Shown: positions 35,963-44,410 of the stretch, in pieces | Layout: each line of letters starts with the position of its first letter | Position numbering within the stretch: the stretch's first letter is position 1 | Assembly (NCBI RefSeq): GCF_019431355.1 | Contig: NZ_CP080269.1 | Coordinates: forward strand, 496,001 to 560,000 | Length of the DNA: 64,000 nt | DNA from: Paenibacillus sp. R14(2021) | GTDB lineage: Bacteria > Bacillota > Bacilli > Paenibacillales > Paenibacillaceae | Direction: 5' to 3' | Program-made: the position numbers and the translations under genes | The notes under the pieces: generated by a model | Seen by the model: the letters and a program-made list of their open reading frames with translations, nothing else | Told to the model about the DNA's origin: nothing | Database searches by the model: none

Positions 35963-36541
35963 ATGATGCCAAGCAGAGGCAGGCCGCGAAATCCGATTAC
36001 GCAAACATCCATTTTAACGGCTTCGTATGAGCTTCTTTTGGAAAGTGGATTTAAAGGCGTGACCGTTGAGAAGATTGCAGAACGCGCCGAGGTTAGCAAA
36101 GCGACCATTTATAAATGGTGGCCCAACAAAGCAGCCGTGGTGATGGATGGTTTTTTGGCTGCGGCCACAAATCGACTTCCTGTCCCCGATACGGGCAGCG
36201 TCTTCGAAGACGTGCTTATTCACGCAACGAACCTGTGCAGATTCATGGAAAGTCAACAAGGCAGAATAATCGCCGAAATTATCGGAGAAGGTCAGCAAGA
36301 TAAGGTCTTAATGGAAGCTTGTCGATCCCGCTATATACATCCCCGTAGATCCGAGGCGGTTATGATGATGAGCCGGGGCATAGAACGAGGGGAGCTGCGC
36401 AAAGAGCTGGATTTGGCGATTTGCGTTGACTTGCTTTACGGGCCAATTTTTTACCGTATGCTGGTCACAGGTGAGCCGCTGCGCGATGAGTTTGTGAAAC
36501 AGCTGGTCGAGGCCGCCTTTCGCGGTCTTCAGCCTTCGTAA
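35963..36541 (+). CDS. TetR/AcrR-family transcriptional regulator
   Basis: A 192-residue regulator. The N-terminal helix-turn-helix reads ILTASYELLLESGFKGVTVEKIAERAEVSKATIYKWW (in part), the TetR signature ending in YKWW as seen in a broad subfamily. The C-terminal ligand domain belongs to the type with LEACRSRYIHPRR. The ATG at 35963 (or 35966) has GAAGGAGAG upstream. It is divergent from the MFS exporter with twin palindromes between, so it probably represses both genes until a substrate binds. Confidence 0.9.
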   Translation: MMPSRGRPRNPITQTSILTASYELLLESGFKGVTVEKIAERAEVSKATIYKWWPNKAAVVMDGFLAAATNRLPVPDTGSVFEDVLIHATNLCRFMESQQGRIIAEIIGEGQQDKVLMEACRSRYIHPRRSEAVMMMSRGIERGELRKELDLAICVDLLYGPIFYRMLVTGEPLRDEFVKQLVEAAFRGLQPS

Positions 36542-36678
36542 AGGCATGTTCAGGCCTCGCGAAGTCGCAGTCATTTAATAGAAGTAGGATTTGCGCTGTT
36601 CGTTCGTTTTATTCCGAGGCATATCCGTTTCCTTCCAGTAGATTACAGATACATATCGACAAGTGTTAGGAGACGCGG

Positions 36679-37344
36679 ATGAGTAAAGATACAAGGCAAG
36701 TCGGAACCGCATTCAGGAGCAGCGCAGCTAGAGTAAGGCGCGGATTGCTTCTGCTTTTCTATCTCGGTATCGTGAGCGCGGTGTGGCTGAACAAAAGCAG
36801 CCTGCTCCTATGGATGAAAGGAGGCACTGTGCCGCTTGCGCTCATTCTGCTGCTCGTCGCCTTATTGGCATGCATCCCCGTTATCCCGTTCAGCGTCGTC
36901 ATCGGCACAATGGGGTTTCTATACGGACCGCTGAGCGGCGCGCTGATCAGTCTGCTCGGTGCGTGGCTTGCCGCGCTGCTCATGTACGGGCTGTTCCGGT
37001 ATGCACTGCGCGAGCGGGGACGGGCCATGCTTCGTCGTTACCGACTGACGGAGCGTTGGACGTCGATGGTGGAGCAGCATCCGTTTCGATCCATTCTGCT
37101 GGCGCGGCTTATGCCGATTCTGCCCCAAACGGCAGTGAATATTTACGCGGCAATTGTGTCTATTCCTTTGCTGAGCTATGCCGCAGCTTCCTTGCTCGGC
37201 AAAATTCCGGCGATGCTTATCTTCGCCTTTATCGGCGACGGAATTTCGGAGGGTTGGCGCTCGGTGCTGCCGGCTGCAGCGGTCTATGCGGGCTTCCTGC
37301 TCGCAGTGTATACGGCTTATCGCGTGTGGAAGCGGAGCAGCTAG
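36679..37344 (+). CDS. TVP38/TMEM64 (DedA-like, SNARE-associated domain) membrane protein
   Basis: A 221-residue inner membrane protein with about five or six helices. The core has IPFSVVIGTMGFLYGPLSGALISLLG (in part), then ARLMPILPQTAVNIYAAIVSIPL and LLGKIPAMLIFAFIGDG, which match the VTT/SNARE-associated domain shared by DedA, TVP38 and TMEM64 proteins. Such proteins are implicated in lipid flipping or membrane homeostasis. The N-terminus is basic. Its ATG has GTTAGGAGA upstream. Confidence 0.85.
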   Translation: MSKDTRQVGTAFRSSAARVRRGLLLLFYLGIVSAVWLNKSSLLLWMKGGTVPLALILLLVALLACIPVIPFSVVIGTMGFLYGPLSGALISLLGAWLAALLMYGLFRYALRERGRAMLRRYRLTERWTSMVEQHPFRSILLARLMPILPQTAVNIYAAIVSIPLLSYAAASLLGKIPAMLIFAFIGDGISEGWRSVLPAAAVYAGFLLAVYTAYRVWKRSS

Positions 37345-37460
37345 ATTAGTCGTTAGGATGATCGAAAGGCTGGAATGCCTGTAAATGCAACATTTTTCCA
37401 CTTCAGGGCGTACATTTGAATAGGTTCGGCATTATGTCAATACAAGCAAAGGAGTCCTGC

Positions 37461-38324
37461 ATGCGCACACTCTATGTTTCCGATTTGGACGGTACGCTGC
37501 TAAACGACAATCAGACCGTGAACGCAGAAACGGCCGGCATCCTGAATGACTTGATCGACCGAGGTCTTCCATTTACGATCGCGACGGCCCGTTCATGGGA
37601 ATCCACGCGTGACCTTATGAAAGGCATTCATTTGAAGTTGCCGGTTGTGCTCATCAATGGCGTCTTTATTTATGATACCGGGCTCAGCAAGCATCTCCGT
37701 GCAAATTACCTGCCTCGCGAACGTGGTGAGCGAATCATCCGCGCGTATCTGGAAGCCGGGCTGAATCCGCTCATGTACACGGTCGACCGAGATGGTCAGT
37801 CCCGCATCTATTACCGAGGGGTCTTCAATCCTAGCGAAGCGCACTACATCGTCAATCGGCTGAGCGGCGGAGATGCCCGTTTCAGGCTCGTCGACAGTTA
37901 CGAGGAATGCCTGGATGAATCAATCATTACGATAAACGCCATCGATGTGCCGGAACGACTGCAAGCGACGAACGACAGGTTCAAGCAGGACGCGGCCTGC
38001 ATCTGCCACTATGGTCCCGATATTTACACCCCCGGTTACCACTGGCTCGAGATCGCAAGCTATCTGGCGACTAAGCGGGAAGCGGTGCTTGATTTGAAGG
38101 CCCGATACGGGTTTGACAGACTCGTCTGCTTCGGTGATAACTTGAACGACTTGCCGATGTTCGAAGCGGCTGACGAGAAATACGCCGTGCGCAACGCGCA
38201 CGAATTAGTGAAGCTTGCGGCGGACCGGTTGATCGGAAGCAATAATGAGAATGGCGTCCCGCGCTTTCTTCAGTCGGCCTTTTCGCAATCCGGGCCTTAT
38301 CCGTTTAATAGAAGGTCAATTTGA
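37461..38324 (+). CDS. Cof-type HAD phosphatase
   Basis: A 287-residue haloacid-dehalogenase family hydrolase of the Cof/YbiV subfamily. Motif I is YVSDLDGTLLNDNQ at the N-terminus, with the nucleophilic Asp and the general acid. Motif II is TIATARS, and motif III/IV is VCFGDNLNDLPMFEAAD with the metal-binding acids. A large C2-type cap lies between. It probably dephosphorylates a sugar phosphate, flavin precursor or similar metabolite. ATG 37461 has AAGGAG at seven bases; the frame extends upstream, but without conserved sequence. Confidence 0.9.
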   Translation: MRTLYVSDLDGTLLNDNQTVNAETAGILNDLIDRGLPFTIATARSWESTRDLMKGIHLKLPVVLINGVFIYDTGLSKHLRANYLPRERGERIIRAYLEAGLNPLMYTVDRDGQSRIYYRGVFNPSEAHYIVNRLSGGDARFRLVDSYEECLDESIITINAIDVPERLQATNDRFKQDAACICHYGPDIYTPGYHWLEIASYLATKREAVLDLKARYGFDRLVCFGDNLNDLPMFEAADEKYAVRNAHELVKLAADRLIGSNNENGVPRFLQSAFSQSGPYPFNRRSI

Positions 38325-38340
38325 TTGAAGAAAATGAGGC

Positions 38341-39081
38341 ATGCGTATGTTTTATTGGCGGGTCAGCAAACATAATCCTTCCGAGCGGGATTCCAGCGGC
38401 GCTAAAATGAAGCAGGACAGGACGAGCCCGCCGGAGAGCAGTCGTCTTAGCGAGAGCGAGCCGCTTACGATGGAGGCTTATGTTCAAGCGGAAGCGGCAT
38501 ACGTCGACACAGTACAGGCTTTCCTTCGTGAATCGGATGTGGACGAAGTGCGCGTCATCAACCCGACCGCTCACTTGCGGAGCAAGGTGGATCCCTTATT
38601 CGAAGCTAGATTCGCGGATATTCATCTTCAGGATGACCAGCTCGTAGACGCCGCGAGGATCGCGGACATTTGCAGCATGGCTTACCGGAGTATCATTTGG
38701 TGCATGCTGGTACGCCGCAATCGTTTCTTCGTGCATTTCGGCTACGACGACTGTCTCTATATCGGCAGCAGCAGGCCATGCCGGGATGCTGTGCGCTTTG
38801 CCAGGCAGCAGGGGCTGTACGTGGATGAGTGCGTATCGCCGTACTTAAGCAGCAGTGATGCCAGATCTTTATTTTGGACGCGAAAAGGCGAATTAACGAT
38901 CGAGGGCGAAGAAGAACTGGTATCGGTGTCGCTCAATCAGCTTCGTATGCTTTTTGGGCTTTCGAAGGATCATCCCGTGACCGGTCATTTCACATTGTCG
39001 GAGAGACACGCGGAAGCCGTCGGCCAATGGGTATCGCATGCTATCGACTTGGAGAGCTGCGAGTATTACATCGCGGACTAG
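38341..39081 (+). CDS. Hypothetical soluble protein
   Basis: A protein of up to 246 residues that I do not recognise. The first 40 residues are charged and Ser-rich, so the true start may be ATG 38407 or 38470 instead of 38341. The body is acidic (DVDEVRVINPTAHLRS, FADIHLQDDQLVDAARI), with a central IIWCMLVRRNRFFVHFGYDD that could be a buried sheet. No signal peptide or catalytic motif is visible. It begins shortly after the HAD gene and is followed by the DUF2164 gene. Confidence 0.6.
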   Translation: MRMFYWRVSKHNPSERDSSGAKMKQDRTSPPESSRLSESEPLTMEAYVQAEAAYVDTVQAFLRESDVDEVRVINPTAHLRSKVDPLFEARFADIHLQDDQLVDAARIADICSMAYRSIIWCMLVRRNRFFVHFGYDDCLYIGSSRPCRDAVRFARQQGLYVDECVSPYLSSSDARSLFWTRKGELTIEGEEELVSVSLNQLRMLFGLSKDHPVTGHFTLSERHAEAVGQWVSHAIDLESCEYYIAD

Positions 39082-39163
39082 GTGCCGTGGAAGAGGGCAG
39101 GTGATAGCTTGAATATTGTTTGGCCGAAGGAAAAAATAGTTGTCCCACAATCAGGAGGGTTAC

Positions 39164-39424
39164 ATGATGTTCACATCCATTAAACTGCCGCGGGAGCAGA
39201 AGGAAGCGCTGATCCGCAGCCTGCAGACCTACTTCGAGGAGGAACGCTCCGAGACGATCGGCGAATTGGGCGCCGAGACGCTGATCGACTTCATGATCGG
39301 CGAGCTTGGTCCTTACATGTATAACCAAGCACTCGCAGATGCTCGGAAATTGATTCAAGAGAAGATGGCTCAGATTGACGATGAATTGTACGCGATCGAG
39401 AAGCCCATTCGCACAATCCGCTAG
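39164..39424 (+). CDS. DUF2164 family protein
   Basis: An 86-residue protein with the DUF2164 text: IKLPREQKEALIRSLQTYFEEE, then IGELGAETLIDFMIGELGPYMYNQA, and a C-terminal helix with KLIQEKMAQIDDELYAIEKP. It is all-helical and of unknown function. ATG 39164 (or 39167) sits just behind AGGAGGG. A three-base gap and its direction suggest coexpression with the following helix-hairpin-helix gene. Confidence 0.87.
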   Translation: MMFTSIKLPREQKEALIRSLQTYFEEERSETIGELGAETLIDFMIGELGPYMYNQALADARKLIQEKMAQIDDELYAIEKPIRTIR

Positions 39425-39438
39425 AATGGAGGGACGGC

Positions 39439-39657
39439 ATGCAGAGAGAGCAAGGCAATCAACAGAAGCAGGATTTTCCGGGCGGGCTGGCCAAGCCCGC
39501 CCACCGCGCACTGGCAAACGCCGGGCTGTCCAGCCTGGCGGATGTCTCGCGAATGAGCGAGCACGATTTCAAGAAGCTCCATGGCATCGGTCCGAATGCG
39601 CTCGAGAAAATCCGCCAAGCGATGAAGGCGAAAGGGTTGTCCTTCTCCGAGCAGTAG
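39439..39657 (+). CDS. Small helix-hairpin-helix protein resembling the RNA polymerase alpha C-terminal domain
   Basis: A 72-residue protein. PAHRALANAGLSSLADVSRMSEHDFKKLHGIGPNALEKIRQ has the spacing of the alpha-CTD/HhH fold, with HGIGPNALEKI as the hairpin. Such stand-alone domains are usually labelled DNA-binding protein or RNA polymerase alpha-like. It may contact DNA; no target is suggested. ATG 39439 follows GAGGGACGGC. Confidence 0.78.
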   Translation: MQREQGNQQKQDFPGGLAKPAHRALANAGLSSLADVSRMSEHDFKKLHGIGPNALEKIRQAMKAKGLSFSEQ

Positions 39658-39766
39658 GGTCGGAGAAGGTTATGCGAAGCTGGATCATAGATCCCTTCGA
39701 TTTTGCAGCAGCAGGAGGGCCAGGCAAGCAGATGCCGCGGCACTCCTCGATAAAGGGGGAGCAGGC

Positions 39767-40243
39767 ATGTTTACGCATCGGTCCTTAATGGGCGAGGATC
39801 TCAGATGGATCGCTTCGTTCCCGCAATCCGCGGATGAATTGTTTTATGTCAGTCCGAGGTTTCACTATCCGCTGACGCCGGATCAAATCATGAAGCTGCT
39901 TGAGTACCGGCGCTTGCCAACCGTTGTAATCGACGCGGCGACAGGACATACGGCGGGTTACGCCAATTTGTACGACTGTCAGGAAACAAGCTGCTGGCTG
40001 GGCAACGTAATTGTGTCTCCGCGCTACCGGGGCCAGGGCGCAGCGGAAGTGCTGCTGAAGACGATGATGCATAAGGCCAAGTCAGAGCTTCACATGCAGA
40101 AGCTGCTGCTTTCCTGTCATCAGACTAACGCGCGAGGATTGGCTTTTTATCACAAGCATGGGTTTAAACCGTACGACATGAAACGGATTCCGATGGAAAA
40201 TAAACGGGACGTCATCACCATTCAGATGGCTATCGATCTGTAG
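39767..40243 (+). CDS. GNAT family N-acetyltransferase
   Basis: A 158-residue GNAT enzyme. The acetyl-CoA binding segment is LGNVIVSPRYRGQGAAEVLLKTM (RGQGAA), followed by LLLSCHQTNARGLAFYHKHGFKPY. The front (DEALFYVSP-like text and PLTPDQIMKLL) is variable. The substrate could be an amine or a protein N-terminus. ATG 39767 has GGGGGAG upstream. Confidence 0.88.
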   Translation: MFTHRSLMGEDLRWIASFPQSADELFYVSPRFHYPLTPDQIMKLLEYRRLPTVVIDAATGHTAGYANLYDCQETSCWLGNVIVSPRYRGQGAAEVLLKTMMHKAKSELHMQKLLLSCHQTNARGLAFYHKHGFKPYDMKRIPMENKRDVITIQMAIDL

Positions 40244-40304
40244 GCGGTCACTTTTATAAATGGCAGCGCTTTCGGAGGGCGGGTAAGCGGCAGGAAGAGG
40301 TCGG

Positions 40305-40805
40305 ATGGAAGTAAGACAAATGGCCGTTGCCTATCTATTTCACGGGGATGAGCTGCTGCTCATTAGAAAATCAGGCAGCCGTCTGCACGCGGAGACATAT
40401 TGGAGCGGGGTTGGCGGGCATATGGAGCCGCATGAGCTGAACAGTCCGCGTGAAGCATGCCTGCGAGAAATTTATGAAGAAGCGGGGATTCAGGCGTCCG
40501 AGCTGATTGATTTGAAGCTTCGTTACATCCTGCTGCGGGTGAAAGAAGCCGAGATCAGGCAGCAATACGTGTATTTCGGCCGAACGACCGGACGATCGGT
40601 TCGCGCTTCGGACGAGGGGGAGCTGTTCTGGGTTGATCAGGAAGCATGGCCGCAGCTGACTTTTTCCACAATTAATGCCTTCATGCTGGCACATTATCGG
40701 GACCATGTAGACGCGGAGCAGGTATTTACCGGCACGATTACGCTTGAGGAAACGGGCCAGCCCGCGATGCAGTGGGCGGAGCTCCGAGATCCGAAGGTGT
40801 TCTAG
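40305..40805 (+). CDS. NUDIX hydrolase
   Basis: A 166-residue NUDIX protein. The box runs GGHMEPHELNSPREACLREI and continues YEEAGI, agreeing with G-x5-E-x7-REUxEExGU. It hydrolyses a nucleoside diphosphate linked to another group; which one is not visible. The C-terminus is longer than the minimal fold (about 45 residues). The start is placed at ATG 40305, behind GGAAGAGG. Confidence 0.9.
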   Translation: MEVRQMAVAYLFHGDELLLIRKSGSRLHAETYWSGVGGHMEPHELNSPREACLREIYEEAGIQASELIDLKLRYILLRVKEAEIRQQYVYFGRTTGRSVRASDEGELFWVDQEAWPQLTFSTINAFMLAHYRDHVDAEQVFTGTITLEETGQPAMQWAELRDPKVF

Positions 40806-40852
40806 GGGCGGGTGGGGCTTGGGGCGAACGTGAGCTTGCCAATAAAAAGGGA

Positions 40853-40881
40853 AAGACAGAACGGCCCCCATCAGATACAAT
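40853..40881 (+). promoter_or_regulatory. Possible promoter before the chorismate mutase gene
   Basis: AAGACA (40853-40858), a 17-nt spacer and TACAAT (40876-40881). The -35 is a poor match, so this is a candidate only. Confidence 0.4.
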
Positions 40882-40927
40882 ATTAGGAAATGATGAACAA
40901 GGTCGAACACAATGAGGGAGAGACACG

Positions 40928-41209
40928 ATGACGAAAACCTTGGATCAGCTGCGTGCTGAAATTGACGGACTGAACCTGGAGCTTCTTTACTTGCTCAATA
41001 AACGCGCTGAGGTCGCAATTGAGATCGGTCAAGTGAAGAAAGGGATGGCGAAAGAAGTATTCGATCCCGAGCGTGAACGGCATATATTTAACCACCTTAA
41101 TCAGTTGAACGATGGTCCGCTTACAAACGAAATGGTGCAGAAGATCTTCAAAACGATCATGGACGAAGCTTCCCGTCTGCAGCGTGAAACAATGAACCGG
41201 ACCGGTTGA
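40928..41209 (+). CDS. aroQ: Chorismate mutase (AroQ type)
   Basis: A 93-residue all-helical AroQ chorismate mutase, converting chorismate to prephenate. LRAEIDGLNLELLYLLNKRAEVA (in part) supplies the first long helix with the substrate-binding arginine, then IGQVKKG and FDPERERHIF. Stand-alone AroQ domains of this size are common in Bacillales. It is not next to other aromatic genes here. GGGAGAGA precedes the ATG. Confidence 0.92.
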   Translation: MTKTLDQLRAEIDGLNLELLYLLNKRAEVAIEIGQVKKGMAKEVFDPERERHIFNHLNQLNDGPLTNEMVQKIFKTIMDEASRLQRETMNRTG

Positions 41210-41240
41210 ACGCTGAATGAAAGGCGGAGGATCGCGATCC

Positions 41241-41537
41241 ATGGCAAGATGGGGTACGGCTGGTCTTGAACTACTGCGGATTTGCTTGCTGCTAGCTGTT
41301 GCGCTGTATGTGCTCGATGGCGCGGAACGATATTTGCTTCGCGATATGCCAGGGCAGCCTGCGGCGCATTTGTTGCGGGGACTCGGGAATTTTCTATTCT
41401 TCTTCGTGCTGTACAGAAACCGGCTTCAATTCAGGGGCTGGCATTCATCGCCGCGCAATAAGAGGTTAACGCTGCCTGTTACGGCAGTTATGGTGATGGC
41501 AGCCATCGCACTCATTCTTGTCCCAACATTCTTGTAG
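41241..41537 (+). CDS. Small membrane protein, unknown function
   Basis: A protein of about 98 residues with three hydrophobic segments (ELLRICLLLAVALYVLDG, LGNFLFFFVLYRN, VTAVMVMAAIALILVP). ATG 41241 has GGAGG 12 bases upstream; ATG 41217 is open but lacks a ribosome-binding site. I do not recognise the family. The stop touches the next gene. Confidence 0.6.
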   Translation: MARWGTAGLELLRICLLLAVALYVLDGAERYLLRDMPGQPAAHLLRGLGNFLFFFVLYRNRLQFRGWHSSPRNKRLTLPVTAVMVMAAIALILVPTFL

Positions 41538-41552
41538 ATGGAAGGTGACGGG

Positions 41553-42275
41553 TTGACACGAATACTCATGATTAGCGATGTTCACGGCTGTGCGGTACAG
41601 CTGGACGAGCTGCTGAAGCTTGTAAACTATCGCGCGGATGAGGATCAGCTTATGCTGCTGGGGGATTACGTGGACCGCGGCCCGCAAAGCAAAGAAACCG
41701 TAGAACTAGTCATGGAATTGACCAGACAGCCCAATGTCATTGCTCTCCGTGGCAATCATGACCAGCGGTTGGTCGATTTGGCGATATCCCATGATCCTGA
41801 AGTTCCAATAAAATTTATGGAACATGGGGGATTGACGACGTTGCAGAGCTATGCCGGGATCCGCAGTGAATCCTTCGATCCGTATGATTTGAAAGAGTTC
41901 TCACAGTATTTGAGCGGCAACTATGCGAAGCATATTGCATTTCTCCAAGGGCTGCCGCTCTATCATGAAAATCTCCAACATATTTATGTGCATGCTGGCC
42001 TGAATCCGCTGTACGCGAATTGGAAGGAACAGCCGGAGCACGACTTTATGAATATTAAAGGTGAATTCCTTCATGTTAAGACGGTGGTGGACCGACTGGT
42101 TATTTTCGGCCATACGCGAACGTCGGAGCTGCAAGACTCTGCCGCCGTTTGGTTCGGAGGCGATAAAATCGGCATTGACGGCGGCTGCGCCTACGGCCAG
42201 CAGTTGAATGCTTTAATTTATGAACAAGGTACCTATTCCTCGGCGTTCGTAAGAAACCGAAAGGGAGACGAATGA
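41553..42275 (+). CDS. Calcineurin-like Ser/Thr metallophosphatase
   Basis: A metallophosphoesterase of about 240 residues of the bacterial PrpA/PrpE type. Motifs are ISDVHG (metal ligands Asp and His), GDYVDRGPQS, LRGNHDQRL, and later VHAGLNP and IFGHTRTS, which together make the two-metal active site. It may act on phosphoproteins or on Ap4A. TTG 41553 with GGAAGGTGA upstream is preferred, although ATG 41538 begins right after the previous stop. It is tightly linked to the NUDIX gene that follows. Confidence 0.9.
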   Translation: MTRILMISDVHGCAVQLDELLKLVNYRADEDQLMLLGDYVDRGPQSKETVELVMELTRQPNVIALRGNHDQRLVDLAISHDPEVPIKFMEHGGLTTLQSYAGIRSESFDPYDLKEFSQYLSGNYAKHIAFLQGLPLYHENLQHIYVHAGLNPLYANWKEQPEHDFMNIKGEFLHVKTVVDRLVIFGHTRTSELQDSAAVWFGGDKIGIDGGCAYGQQLNALIYEQGTYSSAFVRNRKGDE

Positions 42276-42276
42276 C

Positions 42277-42825
42277 ATGGATGCATTGGACGGCAGGGAA
42301 TTTCCGACGCTTGCGCGGCCGATTAATTGGGGGCCGGTCACGGCGGTTTTTGCGCGTGCGGAAGACGCGGGCGACGAGTCGCTTGTAAGCAATGTCAGCA
42401 TCATCCCTTTTGTCGGGAACAAAGTCGTGGTCATTCAGCAGGAGAACGGACGCTGGGAGCTGCCCGGCGGTACGCTTGAAGAAGGGGAGTCCTATTGGGC
42501 TGCGCTGCGGCGCGAAATGGCGGAAGAGCTCGGTGCCGAGCTTGTGTCCTACCGGATCTTCGGCTGCTTTCTGTGCGAATCCAGCGCCGCAGCCCCTTAT
42601 CGGCCGTATATTCCTTATCCTCGATTTCGGCGTGTCGTTGGTTACGGGGAAGTCAGGATCGTCGGCAAACCGCTTAATCCTCCTGACGGCGAGCAGATTG
42701 TATGCGTCGAGGCGGTAGAACTCGATGAAGCGGTTCGGAGGCTGCAAGGGAACGGGCGCTTCGAATTGGCGGAGCTGTACCAGCTTGCCTATGCCATTTG
42801 TCGGGATCGGGAAGGAATGCGATGA
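42277..42825 (+). CDS. NUDIX hydrolase
   Basis: A 182-residue NUDIX protein. The box is GGTLEEGESYWAALRREMAE with ELGA following. The N-terminal text (SNVSIIPFVGNKVVVIQQENGRWELP) resembles ADP-ribose or nucleotide-sugar hydrolases. It starts one base after the phosphatase stop, suggesting coupling, and its stop overlaps the start of a small frame. Confidence 0.9.
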   Translation: MDALDGREFPTLARPINWGPVTAVFARAEDAGDESLVSNVSIIPFVGNKVVVIQQENGRWELPGGTLEEGESYWAALRREMAEELGAELVSYRIFGCFLCESSAAAPYRPYIPYPRFRRVVGYGEVRIVGKPLNPPDGEQIVCVEAVELDEAVRRLQGNGRFELAELYQLAYAICRDREGMR

Positions 42826-43058
42826 GGCGAGCGGCATGTTCTCCGCTTCTCCTCGGCTGGAATCTCATTCGCAAGAAATCGTTGCGCGGACACGTCGTGT
42901 CCATGCCGATAGGCCTATATTTAATGTCATTAATTTCTGTAGTGTTCACTCCCATTCTGAATTCGTTGGGGTACGGCATAGGCTTGCTGGACTGCAGAGG
43001 ACTTCGGCGGCTCTGGCGCCGGAATGTTAAGCCAGATATGCGCACATATATGCAGTGA
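42822..43058 (+). CDS. Small hypothetical protein overlapping the NUDIX gene
   Basis: A 78-residue frame whose ATG overlaps the NUDIX stop as ATGA, with GGGAAGGA six bases upstream. It is basic at both ends with a hydrophobic middle (VSMPIGLYLMSLISVVFTP), so it may be a membrane peptide. No family is recognised. Translational coupling and a good ribosome-binding site are the evidence that it is real. Confidence 0.45.
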   Translation: MRRAACSPLLLGWNLIRKKSLRGHVVSMPIGLYLMSLISVVFTPILNSLGYGIGLLDCRGLRRLWRRNVKPDMRTYMQ

Positions 43059-43070
43059 AGGGGGAATGAC

Positions 43071-43316
43071 ATGCGTTTACGTCAACTGTCAACCGCTGTA
43101 GCTGTATCTGCTGCGGTGCCTTTGATCATCTATCTTCTTCTATTAGGCGCGCAAGCTGTAATTAAACATCAGGAGACGGACTTCCAGTACCATGACAGCT
43201 ATTTCTTGGTCCTCCATGTAGGTTGGGTCGGTTACGGCGCTTGTTTCTTGCTGTGCTTTGCGCTCTATCTGGCTATTTTTGCCGTGTTTCGGGCGATAAG
43301 GAGGGCCAGCCGATGA
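43071..43316 (+). CDS. Small two-helix membrane protein with a cytochrome oxidase-like HDSYF motif
   Basis: An 81-residue protein behind GAAGGGGGA. Two membrane helices (AVAVSAAVPLIIYLLLLGA and YGACFLLCFALYLAIFAVF) surround the segment FQYHDSYFLVLHVGWV. That segment resembles the HDTYFVVAHFHYV region of haem-copper oxidase subunit I, though no catalytic haem ligands are otherwise present. Similar tiny proteins are sometimes labelled oxidase-like. The stop overlaps the GrpB start. Confidence 0.6.
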   Translation: MRLRQLSTAVAVSAAVPLIIYLLLLGAQAVIKHQETDFQYHDSYFLVLHVGWVGYGACFLLCFALYLAIFAVFRAIRRASR

Positions 43317-43858
43317 AGGATGCTATTGTCATTGTTCCTTATGACCCCAACTGGAAAGCCGAATTTGCAGAGATCGGCTCCGGGCTTCGCAGGGGCCTGC
43401 ACGAACACGCGCTTCGCATCGACCATATAGGCTCGACTTCGATTGCCGGTCTGGATGCCAAACCGGTCATTGATATTCAGATATCGATTGCGCTGCTCGA
43501 GGATCTGGAGGCCATGTCGGAAGGACTGGCATCGCTTGGCTACGTACGCCGGATGGACAATTTGGATTTATCCAAGCGGTATTTCCGGGAATCGGAAGGG
43601 ATGCGCCGGACGCATATTCATGTTCGCGAGCAGGGGAGCTTCTCCGAGCAGTTCGCGCTGCTTTTCCGAGATTATGTACGGGCGCACAAGCATGAAGCGA
43701 AGCGATATGCGGCAATCAAATACGCGCTGGCTAATTCGCACCGGAATGACCGCGAACGGTACGTGGAGGAGAAAGAGCCCTACATTTGGGATATGATGCG
43801 CAGTGCGAGCAGATGGAGCCAGAAAATCGGCTGGAAGCCGGGCGCTTCGGATGCTTAG
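43313..43858 (+). CDS. GrpB family protein (UPF0157)
   Basis: A 181-residue protein of the GrpB family, a nucleotidyltransferase-like fold of uncertain substrate. Family text is VPYDPNWKAEFAEI at the start, RIDHIGSTSIAGLDAKPVIDI with the nucleotidyltransferase-like GSTS element, and THIHVREQGSF. The ATG overlaps the stop of the previous frame (ATGA) and has AAGGAGGG. Its own stop is directly followed by a GNAT gene. Confidence 0.92.
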   Translation: MKDAIVIVPYDPNWKAEFAEIGSGLRRGLHEHALRIDHIGSTSIAGLDAKPVIDIQISIALLEDLEAMSEGLASLGYVRRMDNLDLSKRYFRESEGMRRTHIHVREQGSFSEQFALLFRDYVRAHKHEAKRYAAIKYALANSHRNDRERYVEEKEPYIWDMMRSASRWSQKIGWKPGASDA

Positions 43859-44368
43859 ATGAATGCTGGCCAGAGCAAGCTGCTGCGGGCACAGGGATCG
43901 GATAAGAAAGCAGGGGGGATCGCACTGGAAGAGCTCACTTTCGGCTTCGCGGGTAAGGAAGATGCCGCGCTTGCGGCGCGCATGAACCGGCAGTTGATTC
44001 TAGACGAGCAAAGCGAGAATCCGATGTCCTTGGACGAGCTGGAGGCACGGATGTTGAAGTTGATGGCGTCGGGCTACACATGCGCGATTCTGCGGCTGGA
44101 CGCTGCGATTGCCGGCTATGCGCTCTATCAGCTGCGGCGTCATCCCTACGACGCGGAGCGGCAGGAGATTTATCTGCGCCAGTATTATATTGAGCCTGCG
44201 TACCGTGGAAGAGGCATTGGGCGGGCGGGTGTTCAGCTGCTGCAGGAGCGGGCTTTTCCTCCCGGCGCGACGGTTATTATTGACGTACTCAGCTCGAACC
44301 CCGCCGGCGAGCGTTTCTGGCGGAGCGCGGGATTCGAAGCGTATGCGATCACGATGAGAAAACGCTAG
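43859..44368 (+). CDS. GNAT family N-acetyltransferase
   Basis: A 169-residue GNAT enzyme starting immediately after the GrpB stop. Motif A is IYLRQYYIEPAYRGRGIGRAG (RGRGIG), followed by IIDVLSSNPAGERFWRSAGFEAY. It has a long N-terminal extension of about 25 residues; translation may start later, but no better ribosome-binding site is seen. The substrate is unknown. Confidence 0.85.
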   Translation: MNAGQSKLLRAQGSDKKAGGIALEELTFGFAGKEDAALAARMNRQLILDEQSENPMSLDELEARMLKLMASGYTCAILRLDAAIAGYALYQLRRHPYDAERQEIYLRQYYIEPAYRGRGIGRAGVQLLQERAFPPGATVIIDVLSSNPAGERFWRSAGFEAYAITMRKR

Positions 44369-44410
44369 GAGTGAAGACTTATGAAGATCGACCTGCGAGG
44401 AGAATCAAAC

